A stretch of DNA of 64,000 nucleotides from assembly GCA_963841965.1 (NCBI GenBank), contig CAWJES010000007.1, forward strand, positions 62,001-126,000, given 5' to 3'. Shown here one piece after another: positions 41,559-50,101 of the stretch. Source of the stretch: Palsa-459 sp963841965. GTDB taxonomy: Bacteria; Actinomycetota; Acidimicrobiia; Acidimicrobiales; RAAP-2. The position numbers and the translations under genes are program-made. Position 1 is the stretch's first letter; the number at the start of each line of letters is the position of its first letter. Below the pieces are notes generated by a model. The model worked only from the letters and a program-made list of their open reading frames with translations, was not told the origin of the DNA and searched no databases.

Positions 41559-44500
41559 GATTCGACCTCCCCCGTGGTCACGGACGCGGCGTCGTCCCGT
41601 GTCCGGCCGCGTCCGCGGATGAGGCGCCCGAGTCGCTCGAAGCGGTCTGCGCCGAGCGCGGACACCGCGATCGCGATCCAGAGCGCCAGCACGAGCGCTG
41701 CCAGCAGGCCGTTGATCGGGAATGCGTCGAGGGTGATCTGGGCCTCGCCCTTCTGAACCTGCCAGGTGGGTGCCCAGCCGAAGGCGAGGCCACGAGGCAT
41801 CGCGGTTCCGTTCACCGTGGCCGCGAAGTCGCCGGCGGGCGCGAGTCCCGCATACAGCGTTCCCGCCCGCACCGGTCCGGCGCCGGTCAGCGGGTCCAGT
41901 GACGGCGTCCAGCCGACGGCACCGGCCAGGCTGCCGGGCGTCGCGGAGGCGGGGACGGCCTCCATCCGGTTCGAGGTGACACCGTGCGTGGAGCGGTTCG
42001 CGAACTCGACCGCCCCGCCGCCCGCCGGCTGCATGGCGAGGTCCTGCTGGTGGCGCAGCGCGGGAAGCAGGGCCGCGGGGGGCGGCGTCGGGATGGACTG
42101 CTGGAGCCCCGCGAGGGTGGGTGCGGTCGCCGTCACGACGATGACATTGGTGATCCCGGCCGCCGCCAGGAGCCGTCCGAGCTGGACGGTCTCGCCGTCC
42201 ATCGCCGTCACGATGTCATCGGAGAGCACATGGGCGGCCCCGGGTGACGGCGGCACGAAGAGGTCCCCGCCGCCGGGCAGGCCGTTGGTGGAGGTGGCGA
42301 ACGCGAGGCCCGGCTCCACGGACCACGAGTCGAGCGGGAGCGCGCGCGGATCCCCGATCCAGAGCGTCCTGTTCCCCCCGGCTGGAGGCACCGCGAGGAA
42401 CCCGAACTGCGTCTCGAATCCGCGCTGCGGGAGGTTGAACCTCCCCGTCACGACCGCTGCGGGGAGGAACGGCAGCAGCCCGAGGAGCACGACCGCCATC
42501 GCGGTCCCTGACAACGCCTGGCGCCATCCGAACTCGAACTGCACGACGTCTTCTTCGAAGGAGGCGACGCCGAGCCCGACGAGTGCGGCCACCGCCACGG
42601 CATAGGGGACGAGCATCGTCGAGACGTCGGGGGCGAAGCTGCCGGTCAGGTGCCGCGCGACGAGCTCGGCCGCGAACAGGGCAGCGATGCCCATTCCCGC
42701 GAAGCGCGCCGCCGAGACGAATCGGACGGACCGCCCGACGATGAGCGGCAGGAGGGCGGCCGCGGGGAGGAGCCACGACAGCCACCCCTCGCCCACCGGG
42801 CCGATGGCGAACCGGATGAGCCCGCCGATCCCGGGGAGCGACCAGGGGCCGGACGCCGCTCCGAAGACGTCGAGGCCCTGCGAACCGGCGAAGATCGTGT
42901 CGAGGGTCATCGGCAGGAGCAGCGCAGCGGCGATCACCGAGGCGATGCATGCCACGCCGATCGTCCGGCCCGAGCCCCGGTCGCCCGCAAGGAGTCCCCC
43001 GATCGCGATGCCGACGGCAGCGACGACGAACGCGACCGCTGCGGCGGGGTCGAGCGCGGCGACCACCGCCTCGAGCGATCCGAGCAGGACGAGCTGGCCG
43101 GTCCGTGATTGGCGCCAGGTCGCGGCGAAAAGGGGCGCAGACCCGTGCGCGGGCTCATCGGCGAACGGGGCCACCCCGGCGGCGACGAGCAGTCGGCGCA
43201 CGAGGAAGGGCATGGCCGCGAGGGCGACGAGCACGTCGATGCGGCCTGCCGCGACGAGGTTCGGACCAAGGCCGAGGCAGAGGAACGCGACCGCGCCCAC
43301 GAGGCGGGCGCGATTCGAACCGAGCGGCTTGAGGAGGCGCCACATGCCGTAGGTGCCGAGGGGGATCGCCAGCACGAGCGCTGCACGAGGGAGCACGCCC
43401 ATCCGGCCGAGGACGAACGTCCCGGCGAATCCGAGGACGCCGTACCCGGGCATGCTGGGCGCGCCGGTGCCGACGCCGACCGCGCTCCACGTCGAGAAGA
43501 AGTGGCGCCACGTCACCCACCACGAGTCGAGCGGCGCAAGCCGACCGACGAGCGGGAGATGGGCCGCGACGAGGTTGCGCACGCCGATCGCGAACAGCAG
43601 GGCCATGACGACCACGGCCGCGACCTGGGTCCGGAACGTCGAGAGGAATCGGACCGAGATGGTTGTCTCGCGACGCCCGAGGTCGTCGAGCTCGTCGAAG
43701 CTCTCGTCGTCGCTGAACGCGGCGCCGAAACCGACGGTGGCGTCGGCCACATCGGCCTGCGCGGCGACGGCCGCGGCCTCGGCCGGGGAGAGCGCGCCGC
43801 GCGCGGAGTCCATCCCCTCGTGCACGAGCCTCGATCCGAACGTCGAGAGGCGCGAGGCTCCGGCGATCTGCAGGCGCCGGACGTCGTGGTCGTCGAGGAC
43901 GCGCATCTTCGCGAGCTGCTTGTGGCGCCTGCGTATCTCCCCGGTTCGGCTGAGGCACCACCGCCACGAGCCGACGATCGCGCCGACGCGCTCGCGATCT
44001 CGCCCGAACGCCGCGACCACGACCTCACCAACCTCCAGGACCAGCAGCAGCAGGACGGTCGGCAGCAGGTAGAAGCGCCCGTAGCACGTGAGCATCGTCG
44101 ACAGCCGGTTGCGTCGGGTGAGCGACTGGAGGGACTTCCCGCCGTGCCCGGTGAGCGGGGCGGTGAGCGGCCGAGCGCCGGACGCCAGAAGCTCGTAGTG
44201 CGCGACCACTGCGTCGGGGCACACGATCACCCGTGATCCGGCGACCTGGGCGCGCCAGCAGAAGTCGAGGTCCTCTCCGAGCGCGACCAACGACGGGTCG
44301 TAGCCCCCGAGCGTCTCGAAGAGGTCCGAGCGGACGAGCGTGCACCCCCCCGGGGCCACGAACACGTCGCGGACGCTGTCGTGCTGGCCCTGGTTGATCT
44401 CGCCCGGCTCGACGCGCTCGGTCGTCGCCCCGAAGCGGTCCGCGTTGAGTCCCAGATGCAGCAGCACGGCATGGTCCTCGGGCCGCACGATCATCGGTGC

Positions 44501-44851
44501 GACGATCCCCGCGTTGGACCGGAACGCCTCTTGCACCATCAGGTGGATCGCGTCCGGTGCGAGCACGACGTCGTCGTGGCAGAAGCACAGGAATGCAGCA
44601 CCCTCGACCATCCCGATGACCTCGTTGCACGCCGCGGGATACCCGCGGTTCTCGTCGAGAACCCGCACGAACGCTGAGGGCAGCGTGGCCGACACCTGCT
44701 CGGCGAGGCCCTCGCTCTCCCCGTTCACGAGCACCAGCACGCTGCACTGGTCGTAGTCCTGGGACCCCAGGGAGGCCAGTGTCTCGCTCAGGTGCGGGGC
44801 GGGCCCCGTGGTCACGACAACGGCCACGACGGCCGGCGCACGGGTCTCCAT
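41555..44851 (-). CDS. GT2 glycosyltransferase fused to a long membrane domain
   Basis: The 1098-residue protein begins with a GT-A domain: 'PAVVAVVVTTGPAPHLSETL', 'NRGYPAACNEVI', 'FCHDDVVLAPDAI' (DxD-like), 'GGYDPSLVALGEDLDFCWRA' (the ED motif) and a following amphipathic region. From about residue 260 it has more than ten hydrophobic segments and a long C-terminal extracytoplasmic part that ends near 'LVLALWIAIAVSAL', a last membrane segment. It probably transfers a sugar and exports or extends a glycan on the membrane; the donor is unknown. The ATG at 44851 is 10 bases after TAGCCT. Its stop overlaps the DUF5719 start. Confidence 0.8.
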   Translation of the reverse strand: METRAPAVVAVVVTTGPAPHLSETLASLGSQDYDQCSVLVLVNGESEGLAEQVSATLPSAFVRVLDENRGYPAACNEVIGMVEGAAFLCFCHDDVVLAPDAIHLMVQEAFRSNAGIVAPMIVRPEDHAVLLHLGLNADRFGATTERVEPGEINQGQHDSVRDVFVAPGGCTLVRSDLFETLGGYDPSLVALGEDLDFCWRAQVAGSRVIVCPDAVVAHYELLASGARPLTAPLTGHGGKSLQSLTRRNRLSTMLTCYGRFYLLPTVLLLLVLEVGEVVVAAFGRDRERVGAIVGSWRWCLSRTGEIRRRHKQLAKMRVLDDHDVRRLQIAGASRLSTFGSRLVHEGMDSARGALSPAEAAAVAAQADVADATVGFGAAFSDDESFDELDDLGRRETTISVRFLSTFRTQVAAVVVMALLFAIGVRNLVAAHLPLVGRLAPLDSWWVTWRHFFSTWSAVGVGTGAPSMPGYGVLGFAGTFVLGRMGVLPRAALVLAIPLGTYGMWRLLKPLGSNRARLVGAVAFLCLGLGPNLVAAGRIDVLVALAAMPFLVRRLLVAAGVAPFADEPAHGSAPLFAATWRQSRTGQLVLLGSLEAVVAALDPAAAVAFVVAAVGIAIGGLLAGDRGSGRTIGVACIASVIAAALLLPMTLDTIFAGSQGLDVFGAASGPWSLPGIGGLIRFAIGPVGEGWLSWLLPAAALLPLIVGRSVRFVSAARFAGMGIAALFAAELVARHLTGSFAPDVSTMLVPYAVAVAALVGLGVASFEEDVVQFEFGWRQALSGTAMAVVLLGLLPFLPAAVVTGRFNLPQRGFETQFGFLAVPPAGGNRTLWIGDPRALPLDSWSVEPGLAFATSTNGLPGGGDLFVPPSPGAAHVLSDDIVTAMDGETVQLGRLLAAAGITNVIVVTATAPTLAGLQQSIPTPPPAALLPALRHQQDLAMQPAGGGAVEFANRSTHGVTSNRMEAVPASATPGSLAGAVGWTPSLDPLTGAGPVRAGTLYAGLAPAGDFAATVNGTAMPRGLAFGWAPTWQVQKGEAQITLDAFPINGLLAALVLALWIAIAVSALGADRFERLGRLIRGRGRTRDDAASVTTGEVES

Positions 44852-44919
44852 CAGGGAATGCAGGCTACCGCCGGCCTGCGGGGATCCCGAGACACCGGCC
44901 AGAGGCACGCCGGGGGTGC

Positions 44920-44948
44920 TTGCAACTGTTATGCAAACCAGTTACACT
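44920..44948 (+). promoter_or_regulatory. Sigma-70-type promoter of the HbhA/phasin-like gene
   Basis: TTGCAA (44920-44925) and TACACT (44943-44948) are 17 bases apart. AACTG (44924-44928) and CAGTT (44939-44943) form an inverted repeat inside the spacer. This promoter closely matches the one at 6110-6138 in box sequence and spacing. Confidence 0.65.
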
Positions 44949-44990
44949 TGCATCAGGTCGCCCCACCGGCGCCAACATCAGGAGGAAGCG

Positions 44991-45548
44991 ATGACACAGA
45001 CGAAGAACACCGCACACGACGTCGGGCGCGACGCTGCGGACAAGGTTCGAGATGCCGTTTCGGCAAGCCCGGTCGCGAAGAAGGCCAAGGACGCCGCGTA
45101 CACGATGGTGGGCCTCGGCGTGATGGGGGCCCAGAAGGCCAACGTCGCCACGAAGCAGGTCACGAAGCGCTTCGGCGCCGAGGATGCCGGATCGATCGAC
45201 CTCGATTCCCTGCGGGGCCGCGCCGACGACGCGAAGGAAATGGCACGTCGTCAGTTCACGAAGGTCGACACGATCTTCGGTGACGCGATCGCACGGATCG
45301 AAGAGGCGTTCGCGCCGATCGAGGACCGTCTCCCCGACCAGGCGAAGGACACCGTCGGCAAGGTCCGCGAGGCCGGCAAGGGACTGCACACCCAGGTCCG
45401 CACGCGCGTCACCGGCGAGTCCGCTGACGCACACCGGGCGACCACGTCCCGCCGGACGACGCGGTCGACAGCGTCCAAGTCGGCTGCATCCAAGCCGGCA
45501 GCGACAAAGTCCGCCGCGGACGAGACCGGGACTTCGGTCACCGACTGA
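44991..45548 (+). CDS. Lys/Ala-rich helical protein (HbhA- or phasin-like)
   Basis: The 185-residue protein is helical and charged, with 'DVGRDAADKVRDAVSASPVAKKAKDAAYTMVGLGVMGAQ' at its start and 'RRQFTKVDTIFGDAIARIEEAF' in the middle. A Ser/Thr/Lys/Ala-rich basic tail of about 45 residues ends it ('STASKSAASKPAATKSAA'). The layout of an amphipathic domain and a basic Ala/Lys tail resembles HbhA of mycobacteria or PhaF-type phasins. Neither function is proven. AGGAGGAAGCG gives a strong ribosome site, and a strong promoter and a large hairpin terminator flank it, so it is probably well expressed. Confidence 0.7.
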   Translation: MTQTKNTAHDVGRDAADKVRDAVSASPVAKKAKDAAYTMVGLGVMGAQKANVATKQVTKRFGAEDAGSIDLDSLRGRADDAKEMARRQFTKVDTIFGDAIARIEEAFAPIEDRLPDQAKDTVGKVREAGKGLHTQVRTRVTGESADAHRATTSRRTTRSTASKSAASKPAATKSAADETGTSVTD

Positions 45549-45573
45549 ACCGACGGCAACCGTTCCAGCAGTG

Positions 45574-45609
45574 CAACCGGGGCCCGGCCATCGTGCCGGG
45601 CCCCGGTTG
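45574..45609. terminator. Long perfect hairpin, bidirectional terminator-like
   Basis: CAACCGGGGCCCGGC (45574-45588) and GCCGGGCCCCGGTTG (45595-45609) pair over 15 bases without mismatch around a 6-base loop. It lies between two convergent genes, with no T-run on either strand. This is the most stable hairpin I saw in the window. Confidence 0.8.
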
Positions 45610-45622
45610 CGCGCCGGGACGC

Positions 45623-46528
45623 TCACCCACCGGCGTCTGCAGTGGCATTGGCGTCGGCAACGATGTCCTCGAGTGACTGCTCGATCGGGATGGAGGGTGA
45701 CCACCGCGTGCACTCTCGGAGCCTGCTCGCGTCCCCGCGCAGCACCGGGATGTCGAGCGGACGCAGGAGGCTCGCGTCCTCGACGAGGGTCGCGCCGGGA
45801 TGCGCGATCGAGACGAGGCGGGCAGCAACGTCCGCGATCGAGACGTCCACGCCGCTTGCGAGGTTGTAGATGCAGCCGGGGCTCGCACCAAGCGCAGCTG
45901 CCCGGTAGCCCCGGACCACATCGCGCACGTCGGTGAAGTCCCGACGCGCCGCCAGGCTGCCGACCGGTATCGAGGTCGCGCCTGACCGCCGGGCCTCGAC
46001 GAGGCGATGGGCCAGCGCGGACACGAAGAAGGTCGGCGCCTGGCCCGGGCCGATGTGATTGAACGGCCGGATGACAATGACGCGCTGGCGGTAGCCGCGG
46101 AACGCCTGGAGAGCAACGATCTCGGCGGCGAGCTTCGAGGCTGCGTAGGGGGACGCTGGGCGGAGTTCGGAGGACTCGGAGAGAGGGAGTTCGTCCGGCG
46201 CCACGATCCCGTACACCTCGGCCGAGCTGATCACGACGACCGTCGCGTCCGGTACCACCTCGCGCGCCGCGGCGAGCACGCACGCTGTTCCCAGCACGTT
46301 GACTCGGAGCGACTCGGTCGGATCGTGCCACGACTCCCCGACGTGCGACAGCGCTGCGAGATGGAAGATGGTGTCGGGACGCGCCGAGCGCAGGACGTCC
46401 ACGGTTTCGGCGACGACCGAGACGTCATGCTCGCGATCGACCGACACGACGACGTCGCCCTCTGCTTCGAGATGTGCGGCGAGGTGGCGCCCGACGAAGC
46501 CGGCTCCGCCGGTGATGAGGGCCCGCAC
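45623..46528 (-). CDS. NAD-dependent sugar-nucleotide epimerase/dehydratase
   Basis: The 301-residue extended SDR has 'ALITGGAGFVGRHLAAHL', 'IFHLAALSHVGESW', 'VVVISSAEVYG' and the catalytic 'SPYAASKLAAEI' (YxxxK). 'RPFNHIGPGQAPTFFVS' resembles GDP-6-deoxy-hexulose reductases (RmD-type). It would reduce or epimerise a GDP- or dTDP-linked sugar. The GTG at 46528 follows TAGGCT by six bases, so it is likely leaderless. Confidence 0.85.
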   Translation of the reverse strand: MRALITGGAGFVGRHLAAHLEAEGDVVVSVDREHDVSVVAETVDVLRSARPDTIFHLAALSHVGESWHDPTESLRVNVLGTACVLAAAREVVPDATVVVISSAEVYGIVAPDELPLSESSELRPASPYAASKLAAEIVALQAFRGYRQRVIVIRPFNHIGPGQAPTFFVSALAHRLVEARRSGATSIPVGSLAARRDFTDVRDVVRGYRAAALGASPGCIYNLASGVDVSIADVAARLVSIAHPGATLVEDASLLRPLDIPVLRGDASRLRECTRWSPSIPIEQSLEDIVADANATADAGG

Positions 46529-46534
46529 GCCGGA

Positions 46535-46540
46535 AGCCTA
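46535..46540 (-). promoter_or_regulatory. Probable -10 box for a leaderless epimerase transcript
   Basis: TAGGCT on the minus strand is followed by six bases and the GTG at 46528. Confidence 0.5.
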
Positions 46541-46559
46541 CCGAGCGCTCCGCAGGCGG

Positions 46560-47561
46560 CTATCGAGCACCGGCGAGCGCGAGCCGGTAGAGCGAGATGA
46601 TCGCAGGAACCCGGCGCTCCCATGTGAAGTCGGCGGCCCTCGCGAGTCCCGCAGCGACGTTGATGGCGCGCGCGCCATCGTGGCCGGCGAGGGACACGGC
46701 GATGTCGATCAGCTCGTCGAGCTCGGAGGGCTCGACGAAGGTCGCGACCCCGGTCAGCAGCTCGACGGCGTCCGGGCTTCGGACGGCGACGATGGGTATG
46801 CCGGCGGCCATCGCCGAGACTGCGGCCGCGGAGAAGCCGTCCAGCGGCGCCGCGATGACCAGGCACCTCGCGTGGTGGTCCGCGTCCTCGCCCACCGAGG
46901 TCGTCACCTTGCCCGTGGCTCCGAGCCGTGCGTCGATCTCGGCATCGCGGTCTTGCTGGCGGGTTCTGAGCACGGTGACGTGCATCGGGCCAGCGGAATC
47001 CTCGCGATCATCCGCGCGCGCCGCGATCCCCGGTGGCGCCACGACGACCCGGTCGCGGTCCACTCCCATCCGCTCGACGACCTCGTCGGCGATGGTCCGG
47101 GACACGACGTGGATCACCGCGCCGAGATCGACGGATCGGCGAGTCGCCTCGCGGACGCGAGCCTCACGGCGCGATGTCCGAGATCCGGAGGTACTCGGCA
47201 GCGCGTGGTGCATGGTGATCACACCGGGGGCACCGACCCGGAGGGGGCGCGGTCCGCTCGCGAGATGGATCAGCCCGTTGTCGCCCGCGACCCATGCCGC
47301 GGACGCAGTCATGCCTGCAGCGATCGCGGCTCGGGCCACGGTCCCCCGCCAGCGATGCCCTGCGGGCTCCGCGCCGCCAGGGAGTGACCGGACTCCCCCC
47401 GGTTCCGAGGTCCAGGCGGTGACGTCGAATCCGCCGGCATCTCGAAGGGCGAGCGGCAGATCCGCCACGAACGCGCGCTCGTCGGCTGGTCCGACCTGCA
47501 ACGCGGCAACATCGATCGCAACCCGTTCCTCCGCCTGCGTCTGACGGGGTGCGCTCACCAT
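46560..47561 (-). CDS. GT-B glycosyltransferase (family 1/4-like)
   Basis: The 333-residue protein has two weakly conserved Rossmann-like halves. 'VIHVVSRTIADEVVERMGV' and 'VVVAPPGIAAR' are the interdomain region of GT4 enzymes, and 'FSAAAVSAMAAGIPIVAV' with 'ELLTGVATFVEPSELDELI' match the nucleotide-sugar-binding 'EAMAAGxPVVA' region; the usual Glu before it is Ala here. The sugar is unknown. GGAAGG lies seven bases before the ATG; a GTG 15 bases upstream is in frame. It is downstream of the serine hydrolase gene and may share its transcript. Confidence 0.75.
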   Translation of the reverse strand: MVSAPRQTQAEERVAIDVAALQVGPADERAFVADLPLALRDAGGFDVTAWTSEPGGVRSLPGGAEPAGHRWRGTVARAAIAAGMTASAAWVAGDNGLIHLASGPRPLRVGAPGVITMHHALPSTSGSRTSRREARVREATRRSVDLGAVIHVVSRTIADEVVERMGVDRDRVVVAPPGIAARADDREDSAGPMHVTVLRTRQQDRDAEIDARLGATGKVTTSVGEDADHHARCLVIAAPLDGFSAAAVSAMAAGIPIVAVRSPDAVELLTGVATFVEPSELDELIDIAVSLAGHDGARAINVAAGLARAADFTWERRVPAIISLYRLALAGAR

Positions 47562-47613
47562 GCGCGAGCCTTCCACACGGCTCGGGCTGTGAGGAGAACC
47601 ACGCGGCAGCGGC

Positions 47614-48432
47614 TCACCGTGCCTCGACGCGTGCGCGGACGTCGTCGCAGAACGCCGGCCACGCGATCTTGGACCAGGGTCCGAACGCCTCGTCGCCGAG
47701 CGTCACGATGGCGATGCCAGCCGCGACGTCCACGACGATGAAGCCGCCCGCCTGCCCGAAGTGGCCGACTGTCTCGGGCGGCCACCCCGGCCCGGTCCAA
47801 TGAGGCGTTTTCGAACCCTTGACCTCGATCCCGAGGCCCCAGTCGCATGGGGTCTGGCGGCCGAATCCTGGGAGCACGCCGACGAGTCCCGGGAACGCCA
47901 CCTCGCGCATCGAGTTGGCCACCGCTTCGTCGACGAGCGCCGGCATCAGGATCTCACCGGCGACGAGGCAGAGGTCCCCCACCGATCCCGTGGCCCCTGA
48001 GGCCGGGCTCCCCGAGAGCACGGTCGAACCGAGGCCGAGCGGATGGAGGACCGTCCGATCCATCCAGGTCGCCGGAGCGCGACCAGCCGCTGCGTGCCCC
48101 ACGGCGATCTCGATGCCGGCGTTGGAGTAGATCCGCCGCTCGCCTGGGACGGCGACGGGAGTCGTCGCGTCGAGCGGGAGCCCCGAGCAGTGGCTGAGCA
48201 GGTGCGCCAGCGTGGAGCCCGGTGGGCCAACCGGGTCCGAAAGCGCGCAGGTCGACCGCGCGACCTCGACCATGACGCCGAGCGACGAGAGCACCTTGGT
48301 CACCGATGCGAGGTCGAAGACCCGATCCTGGTCGCCGTGCGTGGCAGAGGTCCGGATCCTTCCGTCCTGGCGGATCAGAACGGCCGCGGCATGCTGACCG
48401 GGCCACCCGTCGATTGCCTTGAGCCCCAGCAT
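47614..48432 (-). CDS. Serine hydrolase, beta-lactamase/DD-peptidase-like
   Basis: The 272-residue protein has the S-x-x-K box 'ASVTK' (Ser43, Lys46), the Y-x-N box 'YSN' (102-104), and a late 'GHFGQAGGF' that replaces the KTG triad with HFG. This is the class C/EstB-type esterase and peptidase family. No signal peptide is present, so a cytosolic esterase or peptidase is more likely than antibiotic resistance. The ATG at 48432 is six bases after TAGCCT and divergent from cofD. Confidence 0.82.
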   Translation of the reverse strand: MLGLKAIDGWPGQHAAAVLIRQDGRIRTSATHGDQDRVFDLASVTKVLSSLGVMVEVARSTCALSDPVGPPGSTLAHLLSHCSGLPLDATTPVAVPGERRIYSNAGIEIAVGHAAAGRAPATWMDRTVLHPLGLGSTVLSGSPASGATGSVGDLCLVAGEILMPALVDEAVANSMREVAFPGLVGVLPGFGRQTPCDWGLGIEVKGSKTPHWTGPGWPPETVGHFGQAGGFIVVDVAAGIAIVTLGDEAFGPWSKIAWPAFCDDVRARVEAR

Positions 48433-48438
48433 GCGGGG

Positions 48439-48462
48439 AGGCTACCAACGGGCTCCTACGAT
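48439..48462. promoter_or_regulatory. Back-to-back leaderless promoters of serine hydrolase and cofD
   Basis: The two divergent start codons are only 36 bases apart. TAGCCT on the minus strand (48439-48444) is six bases from the ATG at 48432. TACGAT on the plus strand (48457-48462) is six bases from the ATG at 48469. No room remains for untranslated leaders. Confidence 0.55.
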
Positions 48463-48468
48463 CTTCGG

Positions 48469-49389
48469 ATGCTGACGGTGCTGAGCGGAGGAGTGGGCGC
48501 GGCGCGGCTCCTGCGCGGCCTCTGCCTCGTCGACGACCCTGCCACGATCACGGCCGTCGTGAACGTCGGCGACGACATCGTGCTGCACGGACTGCGGATC
48601 TCGCCCGACCTCGACACGGTGACGTACACGCTCGCGGGCCTGGACAACGACGTGACCGGATGGGGGCTCGTCGACGAGAGCTGGCGGGTCATGGAGGAGC
48701 TCGGGATCCTCGGCGGTCCCGTGTGGTTCGCGCTGGGCGATCGCGACCTCGCGACGCACCTCTACCGGACCGGACGACTCGACGAGGGGGGGTCTCTGAG
48801 CGACGTCGCCCTCGAGCTGCGGCGCGCCCGACGGATCGATGTGAACATCCTCCCGGTCACGGACCAGAGGCTCTCGACGATCCTGATGACGCCCTCGGGA
48901 GAGCGGCTCGGGTTCCAGGAGTACTTCGTCGCCCGCCGTCACGCGGTGGAGGTTGCCTCGATCTCCTTCGACGGTGCGGATGCTTGCCGCCCCGCGCCCG
49001 GCGTGCTCGACGCGATCGACACCGCCGATCGGGTGGTGATCGCGCCGTCGAACCCGCTTGTCTCCATCGACCCGATCCTCGCCGTGCCCGGCGTGCGCGA
49101 GCACGTCGTCGCACGGCGAGCCGACGTCGTCGCGGTCTCCCCGATCGTCGGCGGCGTCGCGCTCAAGGGCCCCGCCGACCGGCTGCTCCGCGAGACGGGT
49201 CACGAGGTGTCGGCACTCGGCGTGGCTCGGCACTACAAGGACCTCGCCGCGACGATCGTCATCGATCTCGCCGACGAAGGCCTCCGCGACGCCATCGAAG
49301 AGATCGGCATGCGGTGCATCATCACCGACACGGTGATGCGCGATGCGGGTCGCGCGGCGGCCCTCGCCACGGTGGTGCGCAATGCCTGA
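48469..49389 (+). CDS. cofD: 2-phospho-L-lactate transferase (FbiA/CofD)
   Basis: The 306-residue protein matches CofD/FbiA: 'LSGGVGAARLLRGL', 'VVNVGDDIVLHGLRISPDLDTVTYTLAG', 'WFALGDRDLATHLYRTG', 'VIAPSNPLVSIDPILAVPG' and 'VSPIVGGVALKGPADRLL'. It joins Fo with a phosphoenolpyruvate- or phospholactate-derived unit from the guanylylated donor, a late step of F420 synthesis. It overlaps cofE by eight bases and is probably leaderless. Confidence 0.94.
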   Translation: MLTVLSGGVGAARLLRGLCLVDDPATITAVVNVGDDIVLHGLRISPDLDTVTYTLAGLDNDVTGWGLVDESWRVMEELGILGGPVWFALGDRDLATHLYRTGRLDEGGSLSDVALELRRARRIDVNILPVTDQRLSTILMTPSGERLGFQEYFVARRHAVEVASISFDGADACRPAPGVLDAIDTADRVVIAPSNPLVSIDPILAVPGVREHVVARRADVVAVSPIVGGVALKGPADRLLRETGHEVSALGVARHYKDLAATIVIDLADEGLRDAIEEIGMRCIITDTVMRDAGRAAALATVVRNA

Positions 49390-50101
49390 CGCGGACCTCG
49401 CGATCTACGCGGTGCGCGGCGTCGGCGAGGTCACCGCAGGTGCCAACCTCGCTGACCTGCTCGCCGAAGCTGCGACGGCGTCGGGCGGTCCCGGCATCCT
49501 TGACGGTGACGTGATCGTGGTGACGTCGAAGGTCGTCTCCAAGGCAGAAGGCCAGGTGGTCGCCCTCGACGACGCGCCCGACGCCAAGGTCCGGCTCGTC
49601 GAGTCGCAGTCCGCGAGGATCCTTCGCCGGAGGGGTGACCTGCTCATCACCGAGACGACGCACGGCTTCGTCTGCGCGAACGCCGGGATCGACCTCTCGA
49701 ACATCGACGAGGGCATGGCGGTCCTCCTGCCCGAGGATTCCGACCGCTCCGCGCGGAGGCTCCGCGCGGATCTCCGTCGCCGACTCGGCGTGGAGGTCGG
49801 CATCGTCATCTCGGACACCTTCGGCAGGACGTGGCGCAACGGCGTGACGGACGTCGCGATCGGGTGTGCGGGCGTCGCAGGAATCATCGACCTGCGCGGC
49901 ACCCTCGATGCCGGCGGTCGGCTGCTCGAGGCCACCGAGGTGTGTGTCGTCGACGAGCTCGCCGCGGCGGGCGAACTCGTCATGCGCAAGGCGACAGGCA
50001 TCCCTGCGGTCATCATCCGGGGGGTCGCCTCGGAGTGGCTCCGCGACGGCTCGGTGCGAGACGAGATCGTGCGCGCCCCTGGGCAGGACCTCTTTCGCTA
50101 G
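49382..50101 (+). CDS. cofE: Coenzyme F420:L-glutamate ligase (CofE/FbiB N-domain)
   Basis: The 239-residue protein has 'GVGEVTAGANLADLL', 'DVIVVTSKVVSKAEGQVV', 'ETTHGFVCANAGIDLSN', 'VEVGIVISDTFGRTWRNGVTD' and 'ELVMRKATGIPAVIIRGV', all from the CofE family. It adds glutamates to F420-0. Mycobacterial FbiB has an extra nitroreductase-like C-domain, which is absent here, so the ligase is standalone as in archaea. The ATG overlaps the cofD stop and the gene ends four bases into the convergent galE stop. Confidence 0.94.
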   Translation: MPDADLAIYAVRGVGEVTAGANLADLLAEAATASGGPGILDGDVIVVTSKVVSKAEGQVVALDDAPDAKVRLVESQSARILRRRGDLLITETTHGFVCANAGIDLSNIDEGMAVLLPEDSDRSARRLRADLRRRLGVEVGIVISDTFGRTWRNGVTDVAIGCAGVAGIIDLRGTLDAGGRLLEATEVCVVDELAAAGELVMRKATGIPAVIIRGVASEWLRDGSVRDEIVRAPGQDLFR

